Shown: positions 13,001 through 45,892 of the stretch, one piece after another
Numbering within the stretch: the stretch's first letter is position 1
Layout: the number at the start of each line of letters is the position of its first letter
Source of the DNA: Eleginops maclovinus
Taxonomy: Eukaryota; Chordata; Actinopteri; Perciformes; Eleginopidae
Assembly (NCBI RefSeq): GCF_036324505.1
Contig: NC_086361.1
Location: 3,164,916-3,228,915 of the forward strand
DNA length: 64,000 nucleotides
Direction of reading: 5' to 3'
Translations under genes and position numbers: made by a program
The notes under the pieces: model-generated
Told to the model about the DNA's origin: nothing
Databases searched by the model: none
The model's input: only the letters and a program-made list of their open reading frames with translations

Positions 13001-16000
13001 ACCCTTCGGAGGGATGATCGCCTTTGTGAAGGAGGCCGAGGCTCTGATGGAAAAAGGGCAGCTGGACCGACTAAAGAACGATGAAGGTGAGAAGACTCCA
13101 TTTCATTCAACCTGATCTTTCTCTTTAAATAAAGAGGCCCTATTCTGCTTTTTTGTAGTGTTCTATAAGTTTGAGTGCATGTAAATGGTCTGCGAAGGCT
13201 AAAATCGTGTTCACTGGGTTCTGGTTTCAGACAGAGGGTGAAAAGATGTGCTGCAGCACAGGCAGTATGAGAAAAATAAAGACCTTTATGAACATTAAAG
13301 CATGGAGACATGTCCCAGGAGAGACACTACATACTGATATGAACCTGAAAATGACATAGTAAAGCCCCTTTAAAAAATAAAATAAAAAAAATGTTCATGA
13401 ATTGATGTTAAAAAACTGTAGTTTACTTTAGTATGTTTAAAGAAATAAGGAATACAATATATCTAGAACAAGCCAAAGCAGAAGAGCAAACCAGATCCAC
13501 CACTTCAAATAGTTCCTTTTTCTAGGAAAGCTGAACGCAGGTTGAGAAAAACAAAATCTCCAGATTCACTTTGAAATCTATAAAGAAAGACTTGGCTTTT
13601 ATAATTTGGAATTAAAAAAGGCACGACAGTCTTTCTTCTCTGACATCATTCCCAAAAATAAACAATTCACGTGCTTGTTTGCTACCGTTGAGAGACTAAC
13701 AAACCCCCCAGTGTCAGTAGCCTCTGAATTTCAATCCACGAATTTGCCTCCTTCTTCACTGACAAAATTCAGAAAATCAGACAGGCAGTCGGTGTTTCTG
13801 TATCAGGTACAGCAAATGTGTTGTCCTTGTGTCCACTTAAAATCAATTCAAACACCATGACACAATTCCATCAGATTAAAGATAAAGACCTAGAGGACAT
13901 TATTCAACATCTGAAGTCCTCCTCCTGCTGCCTTGATATTATACCTACAAGCATTTTCAAAAATGTTTTTCATAGCATGACCTCAGAGCTACTTCATATA
14001 GTAAACAGGTCTCTTCACTCAGGTGTATTTCCACAGGCCCTAAAAACTGCAGTCATTAAACCGCTCTTAAAAAAGAATAATCTGGACGCTTCAGTAATGA
14101 ATAATTACAGGCCCATATCAAACTCCTATTTTGAGGTAAAATCATTGAAAAAGTCGTTTTTAAACAACTGAGTAAATTCTTGGATGCAAATAACTGTTTC
14201 GATGTGTTCCAGTCAGGCTTTCGACCGCACCACAGCACTGAGACTGCTCTTGTTAAGGTCTTCAATGACATCCACTTAAACACAGACAGTGGCAGAGTCT
14301 CAGTGTTAGTATTATTAGATCTCAGCGCTGCATTTCACACTGTTGACCACAACATATTACTAGAGCAACTAGAAAACTGGTTGGGACCTTCGGCAACAGT
14401 TCTAAATTGGTTTGAATCTTACTTAAAGGACAGGAAACACTTTGTCTCTATAGGCAGCTACACATCAGAGCTGACAAATATGACATGTGGGGTTCCTCAA
14501 GGATCCATCTTGGGGCCTCTTCTCTTTAACATCTAAATGCTACCACTGGCTCTGATAATGAAAAGCAACAAAACAAGTTACCATAGCTATGCAGATGATA
14601 CACACATTTACATTACCATTTCACCAGGAGACTCTGCTCCAATTCAAACACTGAGTAAGTGCATTGAACACATCAGTGACTGGATGAGTCAGAACTTTCT
14701 CCAATTAAACAAAGACAAAACCGAGGTAATTGTTTTTGGAACAAAGGAGAAACGACAAAAAGTCAGTGCTGAGCTTCAGTCAGCAATGTTCAAAACAACA
14801 GCTAATGCCAGAAGCCTAGGTGTGGTCATGGACTCTGACCTGAATTTCAACAGTCACATTAAAACAATCACTAAGTCCGCCTACTATCACCTGAAGAACA
14901 TATCTAGGATTAAAGGACTAATGTCACAGCAGGATCTAGAAAAACCTGTCCATGCTTTTATCTTCAGTAGACTGGACTACTGTAACGGTGTCTTCACAGG
15001 TCTCACTAAGACGTCCATTAGAAAGCTGCAGCTGATTCAGAACGCTGCGGCTCGAGTCCTCACTAACACTAACAGAGTGGATCACATCACTCCAGTTCTG
15101 AAGTCTTTACACTGAGAGAGTGGATCACATCACTCCAGTTCTGAAGTCTTTACACTAACAGAGTGGATCACATCACTGCAGTTCTGAAGTCTTTACACTA
15201 ACAGAGTGGATCACATCACTGCAGTTCTGAAGTCTTTACACTGAGAGAGTGGATCACATCACTCCAGTTCTGAGGTCTTTACACTGAGAGAGTGGATCAC
15301 ATCACTCCAGTTCTGAGGTCTTTACACTGAGAGAGTGGATCACATCACTCCAGTTCTGAGGTCTTTACACTGAGAGAGTGGATCACATCACTCCAGTTCT
15401 GAAGTCTTTACACTAACAGAGTGGATCACATCACTGCAGTTCTGAAGTCTTTACACTGAGAGAGTGGATCACATCACTCCAGTTCTGAAGTCTTTACACT
15501 GAGAGAGTGGATCACATCACTCCAGTTCTGAAGTCTTTACACTGAGAGAGTGGATCACATCAGTCCAGTTCTGAGGTCTTTACACTGAGAGAGTGGATCA
15601 CATCACTCCAGTTCTGAAGTCTTTACACTGAGAGAGTGGATCACATCACTCCAGTTCTGAAGTCTTTACACTGAGAGAGTGGATCACATCAGTCCAGTTC
15701 TGAGGTCTTTACACTGAGAGAGTGGATCACATCACTCCAGTTCTGAAGTCTTTACACTGAGAGAGTGGATCACATCAGTCCAGTTCTGAAGTCTTTACAC
15801 TGAGAGAGTGGATCACATCAGTCCAGTTCTGAAGTCTTTACACTCAGAGAGTGGATCACATCACTCCAGTTCTGAAGTCTTTACATTGAGAGAGTGGATC
15901 ACATCACTCCAGTTCTGAAGTCTTTACATTGAGAGAGTGGATCACATCACTCCAGTTCTGAAGTCTTTACACTGAGAGAGTGGATCACATCACTCCAGTT

Positions 16001-18788
16001 CTGAAGTCTTTACACTGAGAGAGAGGATCACATCAGTCCAGTTCTGAGGTCTTTACACTGAGAGAGTGGATCACATCAGTCCAGTTCTGAAGTGTTTACA
16101 CTGAGAGAGTGGATCACATCAGTCCAGTTCTGAGGTCTTTACACTGAGAGAGTGGATCACATCACTCCAGTTCTGAGGTCTTTACACTGGCTTCCTGTCT
16201 GTCAGAGAATTGATATCAAAGTTATGCTGCTGGTTTATAAAGCATTGAATGGTTTAGGCCCAACATACATTTGTGATCTCCTGCTACATTATGAACCATC
16301 CAGAACTCTCAGGTCTTCTGGAACGGGTCAACTTTCTGTCCCCAGACTTAGAACTAAACAAGGAGAAGCAGCGTTCAGTTATTATGCTCCAAATATCTGG
16401 AACAAACTCCCAGAACCCTGCAGGGCCGCTGCAACTCTTACTACTTTCAAATCCAGACTGAAAACATCTCTTTTTGTCGCTGCTTTTAATTGAACTGTTC
16501 TGATCTAACATTGCACTGTGACCTTTATTCTGCACTGTAACTTTTACTCATGTATTTTATACCTGTTGTGTTTATTTCAGTATCTTTGCTCTTAAAGGAC
16601 TGTTTTTAAATGCCTTTTTATAATGTGTTTCTGCTGCACTATTTCTAAATGCTCTTTATGTCTTTCATGTTTGTAAAGCACTTTGAATCGCCTTGTGTTG
16701 AAAGGTGCTATATAAATAAACTTGCCTTGCCTTTAAATTGCAAACATAACTCACATGTCAGCTTGAGCAGCATTGTTTCACTTCATGCTTTAGTTTCTTT
16801 TTACTGAGTAATGAACGGCTTATTGAACAGCATCTACTCAGTTTTGTTTCCTCTTTTTCAGGCTCAAATATTCAGCTGCCCACATCCTTTTCTTCAGATA
16901 TCTCGCTTCTTGCTGTTTCACACCGTGTTATGCCTGTGTCAACTAAGTAATGTGTGTTTGTTTGTGTGTGTGTGCACACTTGTTTCTGTGTGTGTGAAGC
17001 TCGTATCACTCAGCTGATTCGGGGGTTTTCCAGCTCATGGAAACAGTCTGTGGAGGCGATGAGTCAGGACGTGATGAGGTCATTCACCAACTTCAAGAAT
17101 GGAACCAGTATCATACAGGTGAGATAACACCCAAGCTTGCTTTGCATGTTTTATTTGTATATCAAATGCTGCCTCCACAGTACTCAGACAGGAAACGTGC
17201 AGGGGGAAAACAAATGAAAAACAATTCCTGGGGTTTGGATTCACATGAGAGGATGTGACCACGTGAACATATTTTCAGAGGTTGAATTTATCCTTTTTAA
17301 AATTGCTGATTCACACAGGATTAAAATGACAAACCAGGTGTGCAAAGTAGAATAATTCCCTGGTAATACTAGTACTGGCATTAGTGAAAATCCAATAAAT
17401 TATTTTAGATTAGAGTACCAAACCGTATCTGGAAGTAAAGGAAGAGAAAATCAGTCAACTGAATAAACTCAATCTGTTCATTTGAGGTTCCTTTAACACA
17501 TTGGATAATCTCTCCTGAGGAAAACATGGCAATAATTCTTTTGTTTTTCACGTTGGCCCTGAGTTACATTTAGTCATCCTGACATCTGAAACTCATCATC
17601 ACATTTCAGACTTCAGTTTCCAGGAAAACGAAAGCATGATGTCTGACGTGCTGCTGTGTCTTCACTGCATCATATCTCACAGTCACACATGTTCTCCTGA
17701 TAAATATTGATGCTTTGTTTTAATTCTGTAAACTTTATAAACAGTAGATATGTGTTCTGTCCAAGTGTAAATAAAGGTTCAATTGATTGAAACTGATGAT
17801 TATAATCAGTAGTGGTTAATGGAGCTGCATCGGTTATTTGACTAATCAATTAGTCTGTCATCAGAAATGATTTTTAATAAATCAGTTAATCATTTTAGTA
17901 ATACTATTGTTATTAAATGCTGTTTATAGCCTTTCAAATATGGAGATGTTTTGCTTTCCTTTGTTTTATATCAGATTTAATCTGGCAGATAATTAGTTGC
18001 AGCCTGTCTGATGAATCTATAAAAAGCTATCTCAGTTAATGTTTCATTTGAAAATTGCCATCAAAAATATCAGTTCGATACACCACCCATTAACTCCACC
18101 CAACATGAGCGAAACTCATACCATAGCCACTGAATAATTTTTAATAAATGTATTTTATTATTTACAGTTATCAGATTAATCAAGAGTTAATATTTTGAAA
18201 AGTGTCTTTAACTGTATAGTATTGTTTTAATACAGTCAGGTGGCTTCCTCTTTTTTTAAAGTTAAAAGCATGATTTTCTCTTTCACTTCTTTTGTAAATG
18301 TTTAACCCCTGAGCACTACAGCCTAACATTCCCATAATACACTAGTTGTATCCAAGATGAATTTAAAGGAATTTCAAATAAAAAAGCTTCATTCACAGCT
18401 CATAAAGCTATAGGTGTCTAAACATCAAAGCACAGCATAATAAAGTTAACTGAGTTGTCTGATTATAATTCTCTTCGCTCACTTTCTCTGTGTGACTGCT
18501 CTGCATTTCTTCAAAATATATTTCGTATGATCATTCTCACAAAGGGAAGTAGGATAAAGGAAGAGGAGAGAGACTAAAAGAGAAGAGAGGAAGATGAAGT
18601 GAGTGGTATTAAAGTCATGACACCATGTGTGTTTGTTGCAGGGCGCTTTGACCCAGCTCATCCAGTACTACCACGGCTTCCACAAGGTCCTGAACCAGCC
18701 CACCTTCAGGAGCCTGGCCGTGCGCTCCGAGCTCATCAACCTGCACCACCTCATGGTGGAGGTGAAGAAGCACAAACCTAACTTCTAA
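1319..18788 (+). CDS. vps52: VPS52, subunit of the GARP and EARP tethering complexes (5'-truncated by the window, 13 exons)
   Basis: Exons: 1319-1419, 2096-2228, 3528-3585, 5480-5613, 8456-8611, 8789-8907, 9687-9810, 9899-9994, 10353-10460, 10620-10685, 12975-13086, 17000-17118 and 18642-18788 (TAA 18786-18788). Together they give 1473 nt: 490 codons plus stop, with no frame break. The peptide begins AVSKIREFILQKIYSFRKPM and ends LINLHHLMVEVKKHKPNF, recognisable as vertebrate VPS52, about the C-terminal two thirds of a roughly 720-residue protein. VPS52 is a helical-rod subunit shared by GARP (with VPS51, VPS53, VPS54), which tethers endosome-derived vesicles at the trans-Golgi network, and by EARP on recycling endosomes. 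The N-terminal exons lie left of the window. Introns are repeat-rich but the coding sequence is clean, so the gene looks functional. Confidence 0.96.
1451..1822. mobile_element. hAT-like nonautonomous element (MITE) in VPS52 intron
   Basis: The segment starts CAGTGGCGG and ends CCGCCCCTG, an inverted pair with the CAG...CTG ends typical of hAT elements. Flanks TAGTTAAG and TAGCTACA match at 5 of 8 positions, as expected for a decayed 8-bp target duplication. There is no coding capacity. It starts 31 bp after the exon donor at 1420. Confidence 0.55.
2280..3142 (-). pseudogene. Pogo/Tigger-like DDE transposase relic, 5' truncated and frameshifted
   Basis: On the minus strand two overlapping frames (3142-2864 and 3053-2496) carry the C-terminal half of a pogo-type transposase. 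Seen are an LVLDSMRAHIT block with the second catalytic Asp, then KYLQPLDISINRAFK typical of the third catalytic region, then an acidic tail with repeated E/D/S and the terminal motif EEEDSDQ. The frame change near 2870-3050 means the protein is broken. The 3' terminus at 2280-2310 reads TACCGTATTTTCCGGACTAT, a known teleost DNA-transposon end. The helix-turn-helix half and the opposite inverted repeat are absent, so the copy is truncated near 3150. Confidence 0.75.
3586..5479. other. VPS52 intron with a local imperfect duplication
   Basis: Mostly unremarkable intron. Segments at about 4737-4800 and 4905-4965 are similar (shared core CGTACAGTTTCAAAATAA, then a TATATGAGCT core), an imperfect tandem duplication with a period of about 170 bp. 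No gene was recognised. Confidence 0.45.
5646..6734 (-). mobile_element. Tc1-like transposon, internally deleted
   Basis: Inverted ends TACACTGCCTGGCC (5646 on) and TGCATTGCCCGGCC (reverse strand from 6734), each followed by a run of A and GGTCAC, delimit a 1.09-kb element. The minus-strand frame 6587-5937 starts at ATG and reads a Tc1 N-terminus: a paired-type helix-turn-helix (TSKEIAETTKTGLRTVQRI), then a second helix-turn-helix and the start of the DDE domain (WSDESRFTLFQSDG). It breaks off after MIWGCCSW. Full Tc1 copies are about 1.6 kb, so about 0.5 kb including the DDE end is deleted. The insertion lies only 32 bp downstream of the VPS52 exon ending at 5613. Confidence 0.85.
6950..7318. 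repeat. Degenerate copy of a fold-back repeat family
   Basis: The sequence from GGTGGCTGACACGCTCAACA onward, including GCTGTAAGCTAGCTAGCTAA and GCAGCGTTTCGTTTATG, resembles the right half of the element at 36118-36885 in the same order. The left arm is shortened. No coding sequence. Confidence 0.55.
7319..8455. other. VPS52 intron, nothing recognised
   Basis: AT-rich intron with no splice-flanked frame or recognised repeat, ending at the CCCGCAG acceptor before the exon at 8456. Confidence 0.6.
8704..8774. repeat. (TG)n/(TCTG)n microsatellite
   Basis: Interrupted TG tract with TCTG variants, ending 14 bp before the VPS52 exon at 8789. Confidence 0.95.
9030..9453. repeat. Copy A of a dispersed terminal-inverted-repeat family
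   Basis: The left edge contains GATGCAGTGATGAC and the right edge GACTCATTCCTGCATCACTCTAT. Interior landmarks GCTAAGCTAAAG, TTAGCAACCGCTGTTTT-like sequence and AACTCATTTCTG occur in the same order as in copies near 21483, 30417 and 44520. It looks like a nonautonomous DNA transposon of about 0.45-0.55 kb. I do not recognise the family. Confidence 0.6.
9599..9683. repeat. (TG)n(TCTG)n(TG)n microsatellite abutting a splice acceptor
   Basis: The repeat runs to within 3 nt of the first base of the VPS52 exon at 9687 (sequence TGTGTGTCAG then exon) and so replaces the usual pyrimidine tract. Confidence 0.95.
9819..9846. repeat. (AC)n microsatellite in an 88-bp VPS52 intron
   Basis: About 14 AC units beginning 9 nt after the exon end at 9810, filling a third of a very short intron. 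Confidence 0.95.
9999..10085. repeat. (AC)n microsatellite abutting a splice donor
   Basis: AC tract beginning at donor position +5 after the VPS52 exon ending at 9994 (GTATACACAC...), about 43 units with one TC interruption. Confidence 0.95.
10731..12416. mobile_element. DNA transposon of unknown superfamily with 6-bp target duplication
   Basis: The ends are inverted repeats: CATACCTGCAAACT at 10731 and AGTTTGCAGGTATG ending at 12416. They are flanked by identical 6-bp sequences CAGGTG (10725-10730 and 12417-12422). The 1.69-kb interior has only short open frames, the longest about 98 codons at 11826-12122 on the plus strand with a basic C-terminus, and I recognise no transposase domain. 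GTCACCTTT occurs just inside both ends, and a short C/G palindrome (GGGGGGGATGCCCCC) lies near the right end. It is probably a nonautonomous derivative, inserted in the VPS52 intron. Confidence 0.75.
12423..12974. other. VPS52 intron, nothing recognised
   Basis: AT-rich sequence ending in a strong pyrimidine tract (CCTCCTTCCCCCTCCAG) before the exon at 12975. Confidence 0.6.
13131..13374. mobile_element. Short TTAA-type MITE, copy 1
   Basis: The ends AAAGAGGCCCTATTCTGC and (reverse strand) TTAAAGGGGCTTTACTATG form an inverted pair. The reverse complement matches 45893-46369 over landmarks such as GACATGTCTCCATGCTTTAA and GCAGACCATTTACAT. The ends adjoin TTAA, which suggests a piggyBac- or Kolobok-type nonautonomous element. 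Confidence 0.6.
13440..16735 (+). pseudogene. L2-like (CR1/L2/Rex group) LINE relic with broken reverse transcriptase
   Basis: Plus-strand fragments carry a non-LTR reverse transcriptase in order: NNYRPISN (about 14100), FQSGFRPHHSTETAL (14208 on), LVLLDLSAAFHTVDHNILL, GVPQGSILGPLLFNI (14490-14534), YADDTHIYI (14590), then NFLQLNKDKTEV and FSRLDYCNGVF. The C-terminal end resumes at 16152 (HWLPVCQRIDIKVMLLVYKA) and stops near 16491. The 3' end GCTATATAAATAAACTTGCC (16709 on) is typical of teleost L2-like elements. The copy is dead: there is a frameshift near 14140-14165, a stop codon at 14534-14536, and a tandem array splits the frame after 15077. No 5' end or endonuclease was recognised. Confidence 0.85.
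15077..16194 (+). repeat. 26-copy, 43-bp tandem array inside the LINE reading frame
   Basis: The word GTGGATCACATCA recurs at exactly 43-bp spacing from 15077 to 16152, giving 26 units. One unit (16023) has AGAGGATC instead. Units vary mainly at CACTCC/CAGTCC/CACTGC, GAAG/GAGG and ACTGAG/ACTAAC. The unit corresponds to the LINE codons around RVDHITPVLKSLH. Because 43 is not a multiple of three, each unit shifts the frame, so this minisatellite arose after the element died. Confidence 0.97.
17119..18641. other. VPS52 last intron, nothing recognised
   Basis: AT-rich, with no recognised repeat or gene. The acceptor GTTTGTTGCAG precedes the terminal exon at 18642. Confidence 0.6.
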
Positions 18789-20514
18789 CAGGAAGCAGGG
18801 ACCGGGAGGCATGGACACACACCTGGAGTCTCCTCCCCAGACATTCATTCTGTAAAGCATTAACAAAGGAGACTGCTGCATATTCCCTCCAGCTGATCAT
18901 CAGTAAGTGTAGATATGGACCAAGTTATTGAATGTTTTCTATTTATTTCATTTCATGTCATCATCATCTCATCTACAGGGCTGAAATGTGGGGATAATTG
19001 ATTACCCAAATAATAACAATCAAGCTGTGCATTTAGGTTTAATTAAACAATATTACTTATGATAGATGAACGCATGTTGAAGTCCATTCAGTTCTTCTGC
19101 TTATAGTATTCTGCTCAGATTCAACTCATGCCCAGTTGAAATAATTGAAAGGATATACTCTTTTATTTAACAAATGAATCATTGATGTGAACACATGACA
19201 GTTGTGGTTTTTTTAGAGCGCCAGTAATGGCTTGCACTGGTGTTGACATTGTGATGCCCATAATAGAAAGCGATGTATATTGTACAGCCGTAGAAAGGCA
19301 ACTACATTCAATTATCAACCATAAATAGTGATCAAATGCAAGTAAATGCCATTTAAACAAATCAAAACTGTGCTTTAAAATGTGTTTTAAGCATAAATAA
19401 CAAACCGAAAAATAAAAACAAAGGACCTTTTCTTGGCCCAAAAGTTTCATAATGTCATAATTTAACTGTATTTATTTTTTTAATCCAGAAGAAGCAATGA
19501 TTAGCTATTAAGATTTGATTAATAACACAGCACTGGGGAGAGAAGCTGTCTGTCCACTTGTGATGCAGCTTCATTAAAAGGGTGAAACTGCTCAACAATG
19601 TGTTCACTTCCTTTCTGCGTCTCTCAGCGCCCAAGCACATTGGTGATTTAGTATATAGTTTAATTTAAAATATGCTCAGAAAAAGCTGGTCACTGTAGTT
19701 TTTATCAAACAAACAGAAGGAAATAATAGCTTGCCCGGGGACTATTTTCAACGGTGGATGAGTCCACACAAAGCATTTCAGAGTTGGTTTAGGTGACAAA
19801 ACAATAGCAGAATTGGAATCAGAAAATCTTAGAATAAACGAAATAAATAAAAGCATTGATGAACGTTGCAAACAGAAGAATACAAAATAGTAGGTAGTAC
19901 ATTATTAATTCAGTTCATCAATCATACAGAACATCACCACAATGACTCCTTTACAAACATATTTCCTCATTCCAGTGAAAGATCTGGTGTGCCTTTTCTT
20001 ATTTATTTAGCTGTGCAAAATGAATATTTTTGCACTTATTTGCGTATAAAATCATTCCAGTGGAAACACATATATGTTGACTTTAACAATAAATAATGGA
20101 AATAAGACATGGTTGTGTGAGATGGTTTTATTCTATTTATTCATGATCAATCTACTTCAACAATGTCTAAATACATAAATACAAATATCACAGGTAGAAA
20201 TGAATCAGCAGTATTTATCACAAAGAGGTTCCTATTAGATACTGTACATACTGTATTTAATCACATATGTACATTCAAACACAAACATACATCCCATATA
20301 CGTGCACAAAGACTCCTGTGTTGTATCATTCTCCAAGCATGTTCACATTTTTAAACTTAAACCTGTCTGATTTGAAGAATTGTAATACTTTGTTTCCTTT
20401 TTCTTTACTCCTGAAATGTTTTTGTCATTTTGTCATGAAACAATTGTTTCTCTCTCCATAAACCTTTTTCTGTTTTTTCTTTTAAATATGTAGTGATTTG
20501 TATGTTGGGTAAAC
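18789..20514. other. VPS52 3' UTR and intergenic sequence
   Basis: Sequence follows the VPS52 stop. Candidate poly(A) signals AATAAA occur near 19842-19852 and 20087-20093. The next gene is transcribed toward VPS52 and stops at 20990, so the two are convergent with about 2.2 kb between stop codons. No other feature was recognised. Confidence 0.5.
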
Positions 20515-20775
20515 TCGCTACAACAGGCCAAAAACACTTCCATCAGGAGAAACGCGCCGCAGCTTCAGAAACAATGCACATATAAAACCATGAATGTGCC
20601 AAAACACATGCAGATAAAGAAACATCTTCACCAACGTGACAACACATGCGCACCGTTTAGAACACTTGTCATCAACTTGAGAAAAGATATTCAGCATTTA
20701 TCGAAAGCGCTGCATAAAAGAAACGCTGCAAGAAGCTCAAAACCCAACGAAAACCAGGGGCCACTGAAAAGAGAC
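20515..20775. repeat. Single arm of the fold-back repeat family
   Basis: Contains ACACTTCCATCAGGAGAAAC, then AAACACATGCAGAT, CATCTTCACCAACGTGACAA, CATGCGCACCGTTTAGAA and CAACGAAAACCAGG. These occur in the same order as in the left arm of 36118-36885 and in the reverse complement of its right arm. Confidence 0.65.
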
Positions 20776-20989
20776 CCTAACCCTAACTGTTCCAAAATCT
20801 GACTATATTTCTTTTAGTATTCAGCCTGTTGGAGAAAAATTACAAATCTAACTCAAATTCACTGCAATATTACAAATGTCCAATCTAGCTCATTCAGGTT
20901 AATGTTCAGAAACACTATGAATATATCTAGCAAAAAAAAAACTTGCATTGATATATATAAATGTGCATTGTTTTGTAAAGGGGAGTTTC

Positions 20990-28493
<7,504 letters not shown>

Positions 28494-28614
28494 GATGTTC
28501 GCTGTTTAGGAACTGAGCTCACTCCTCTTCTCTGTCCTCAGCTAAAGGACGTTTTTTAAATGTCTGTTTACACACGGCTGGATCACAGTTATCTACTGAG
28601 CGCGATAAGTTTCA

Positions 28615-28623
28615 ACTTCCGGT
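28615..28623. promoter_or_regulatory. ETS-type site upstream of the tail-less Ig gene
   Basis: ACTTCCGGT (minus strand ACCGGAAGT) is a strong ETS-family consensus about 120 bp upstream of the ATG at 28493. A weaker GA-rich site (AGAAGAGGAGTG on the minus strand, near 28525) lies closer. Functional status is inferred. Confidence 0.4.
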
Positions 28624-29002
28624 GAAGCCTTAAAAAATAAAACCACCATTTAAAAAAAAACACGAATCGAAGTTGACGGATGAAAAGTGATACTAATAAA
28701 ACACAAGTTAAACGTTAATAAATAAGCACGTCATTAGAGACTTTAATTATTTCATGTTATTTAATCGCAATGTCATTCTGATACTGTAAATGTTTTAAAG
28801 TAAAACAAATGTTTTTAAGTAAGTTGACTTTTTTTTAAAGAATTACTGAAAGATTATTATTGTATTTTAATTATATATTAAAATAACCACTAATTACTTA
28901 ATATAATATTTACATTTAATGGAACTAACTGATTGTTGAAGAAGAAGAAAGAACCAGGCATTAATACAAAAATAAATAGACATGCAAGAAACTCAAACAT
29001 GC

Positions 29003-29052
<50 letters not shown>

Positions 29053-29089
29053 TAGCCTGTTTATTAATAAACATTGTATTTATTTAAAT

Positions 29090-29154
<65 letters not shown>
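29003..29154. repeat. (TA)n(GA)n and (CA)n microsatellites between divergent Ig genes
   Basis: TA units 29003-29018, GA units 29019-29049 and CA units 29092-29154, in the roughly 1-kb interval between the divergent start codons at 28493 and 29530. Confidence 0.95.
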
Positions 29155-29156
<2 letters not shown>

Positions 29157-29448
29157 TATGCGTTCTCTTGATACACTTATGCTTTACGAATGAAGTTGTT
29201 TTTATTTTGAAGTATTTCCGGTTTGTTACACACGCAGATGTATTGAAGGATCTCTGCAGAAACGAAACCTAAGAACTGCGGCTCCATAAGTTTCAGACTG
29301 TGGGAGAGTGCGTGTCCCTGCGTCTCGCTGCGCTTGCGTGTGTGTGGGCGTGTGTGTGTTTCATGGAAATTATTCACTCTTCCGTTTTCTGCTTTAATAA
29401 AGATGTCGGTGGTCTCTCGGTGTGGCCTGCATGATAAAGTCCCAGCAC

Positions 29449-29458
29449 ACTTCCTCCC
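29449..29458. promoter_or_regulatory. PU.1/ETS-like site upstream of the one-Ig receptor gene
   Basis: CACTTCCTCC, whose reverse strand GGAGGAAGTG matches the core of the PU.1 consensus, lies about 75 bp upstream of the ATG at 29530. Its role is inferred from motif and position only. Confidence 0.35.
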
Positions 29459-29529
29459 ACTCAAATCACTGTTTGTTACTTATTGAACAGATCAGTCCTC
29501 CTGGAGCCAGCTGTATTTGTTATTAGAGG

Positions 29530-44354
<14,825 letters not shown>

Positions 44355-44519
44355 CTTGACCGCAGATGTAACAGCTCTTTTTGTACAAGTATATTGTGTA
44401 AGTATAGAGCCTTGTAGAAAAGAGACACTGTATGTTGTAAAGCTAGCAACACTGGTTCCTATGACTTAAAGCCAATATGATTGTTCTGCTAAATGTTATG
44501 TTATTTCAGAAAATATCTG

Positions 44520-44890
44520 GTGCAAACACACATTTATGATACCTTGACCACAAGGTCATTCTCACAATGACTGTAATTGTTTTGGAGCAGTAAATGCAAT
44601 CGGAAGAAGCAATAAGCTAAAGTTAAGCTATAAACAAACTACAGCACAGTCACATGAATGAATTGCTGCTCCGCTAAGCTAAAGCCGGCTAATGTTCAGC
44701 ATTATAACGTTTGGGAGTCTCATTTAGCCACTTGTTTGCCACCGCCATTTAAAAAACCTATTTCAGGCATCAAACAAAATACAAACCCTAAAAAAACGAA
44801 TTGACTTCCAGACAACACAACCAACTGCGCCAAAAGCTAACTCATTTCTGGTTCACTGATTTAAAGACTTTCTTTTTGCAGCACTCAAAA
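44520..44890. repeat. Copy D (partial) of the dispersed TIR family
   Basis: Landmarks in family order: GGAAGAAGCAATAAGCTAAAG, CCGCTAAGCTAAAGCC, TTAGCCACTTGTTTGCCACC, TTGACTTCCAGA and CTAACTCATTTCTGG. It follows the stop codon of the one-Ig receptor, probably in its 3' UTR or just beyond. The termini are degraded. Confidence 0.55.
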
Positions 44891-45892
44891 AGTTTGTTCC
44901 TTCCAGTTTGACCAGTTTTTTTAGATTATGATCATTTATCCCATCAATGAATAAATATAGTTTCAGGTACTGTAAAATAAATGTATATACAATATATATG
45001 CTGGAGAAACAAAATCACTGTCCTCTCTGCAATTGTAATATTTAAAGCTATTTTCTGCATCTTTTTTCAATAATAAAATCCAATAGCAATGTAATGTGTG
45101 AAATGTGTATAAATGATGCTCTACTTTGTTTCTAGTTTTATTACACATTTATTTTGCTTCCTTATAATCATTTACATATGCCAATACACCAGAGAAGAAT
45201 GTTAAAATATAACTTTTACACTGTTCCTGCTTGATAAATGAACATAAGATGGAACCCTCATTCCAAAAACATATTTGCATATTGAGTGATGCAAGCATCC
45301 ACAGTGATGTGTGTTTCACTGTTTTACAGATATCGGTCAAAATGCCTTTGTTACACATACACTCAGTTTTTACAATCTTACTGAGTGATCTGAGTTTGGC
45401 CCTAAAAATGTGATGACTAAATAGTAGGCCTATAAACTCATCATGTTATTCAGGTTAATCAATAAACTGATAATATCACAATTATTCAACATCTAAAGAT
45501 ATATAAATAAATAAAACATAATAATTATATAAATAATAGAAAGGTTTCAGGTACTTAAAAACAGAGCTGTTTTTTAGGTTTTTTAAAAACAACTTGAAAT
45601 GAAGGCCAACAGACCTGGGGGAAACTGCTACCATGGCCTTTGTCCATAAAACAAAATTTGATTACATACCTACCAGCACCTCAGAAGCTCAGTGCTTAAC
45701 ACATTTATGTTAACAATCTTCCCTCTCAGCAAGAACAAGAGAAAGCTGATTTCCCTAAATGTTGGACAATTTCTCAAGACGTATTTATTAAAGAACAAAA
45801 GGTGAAAAAAGTAAAGTGAACAAAAATGCATACATGTAGGTAGATCCGTTTTTATACCATGCATCTCTATGGTTAAGATTACGGTTTAATAT

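Noticed and set aside
15077..16194. Possible CRISPR-like or satellite array
   Set aside because: Units are contiguous with no unique spacers and derive from the LINE frame. It is an ordinary minisatellite.
20770..20792. Telomere-like words (CCCTAACCCTAA)
   Set aside because: Only about two units. Far too short for an interstitial telomeric tract.
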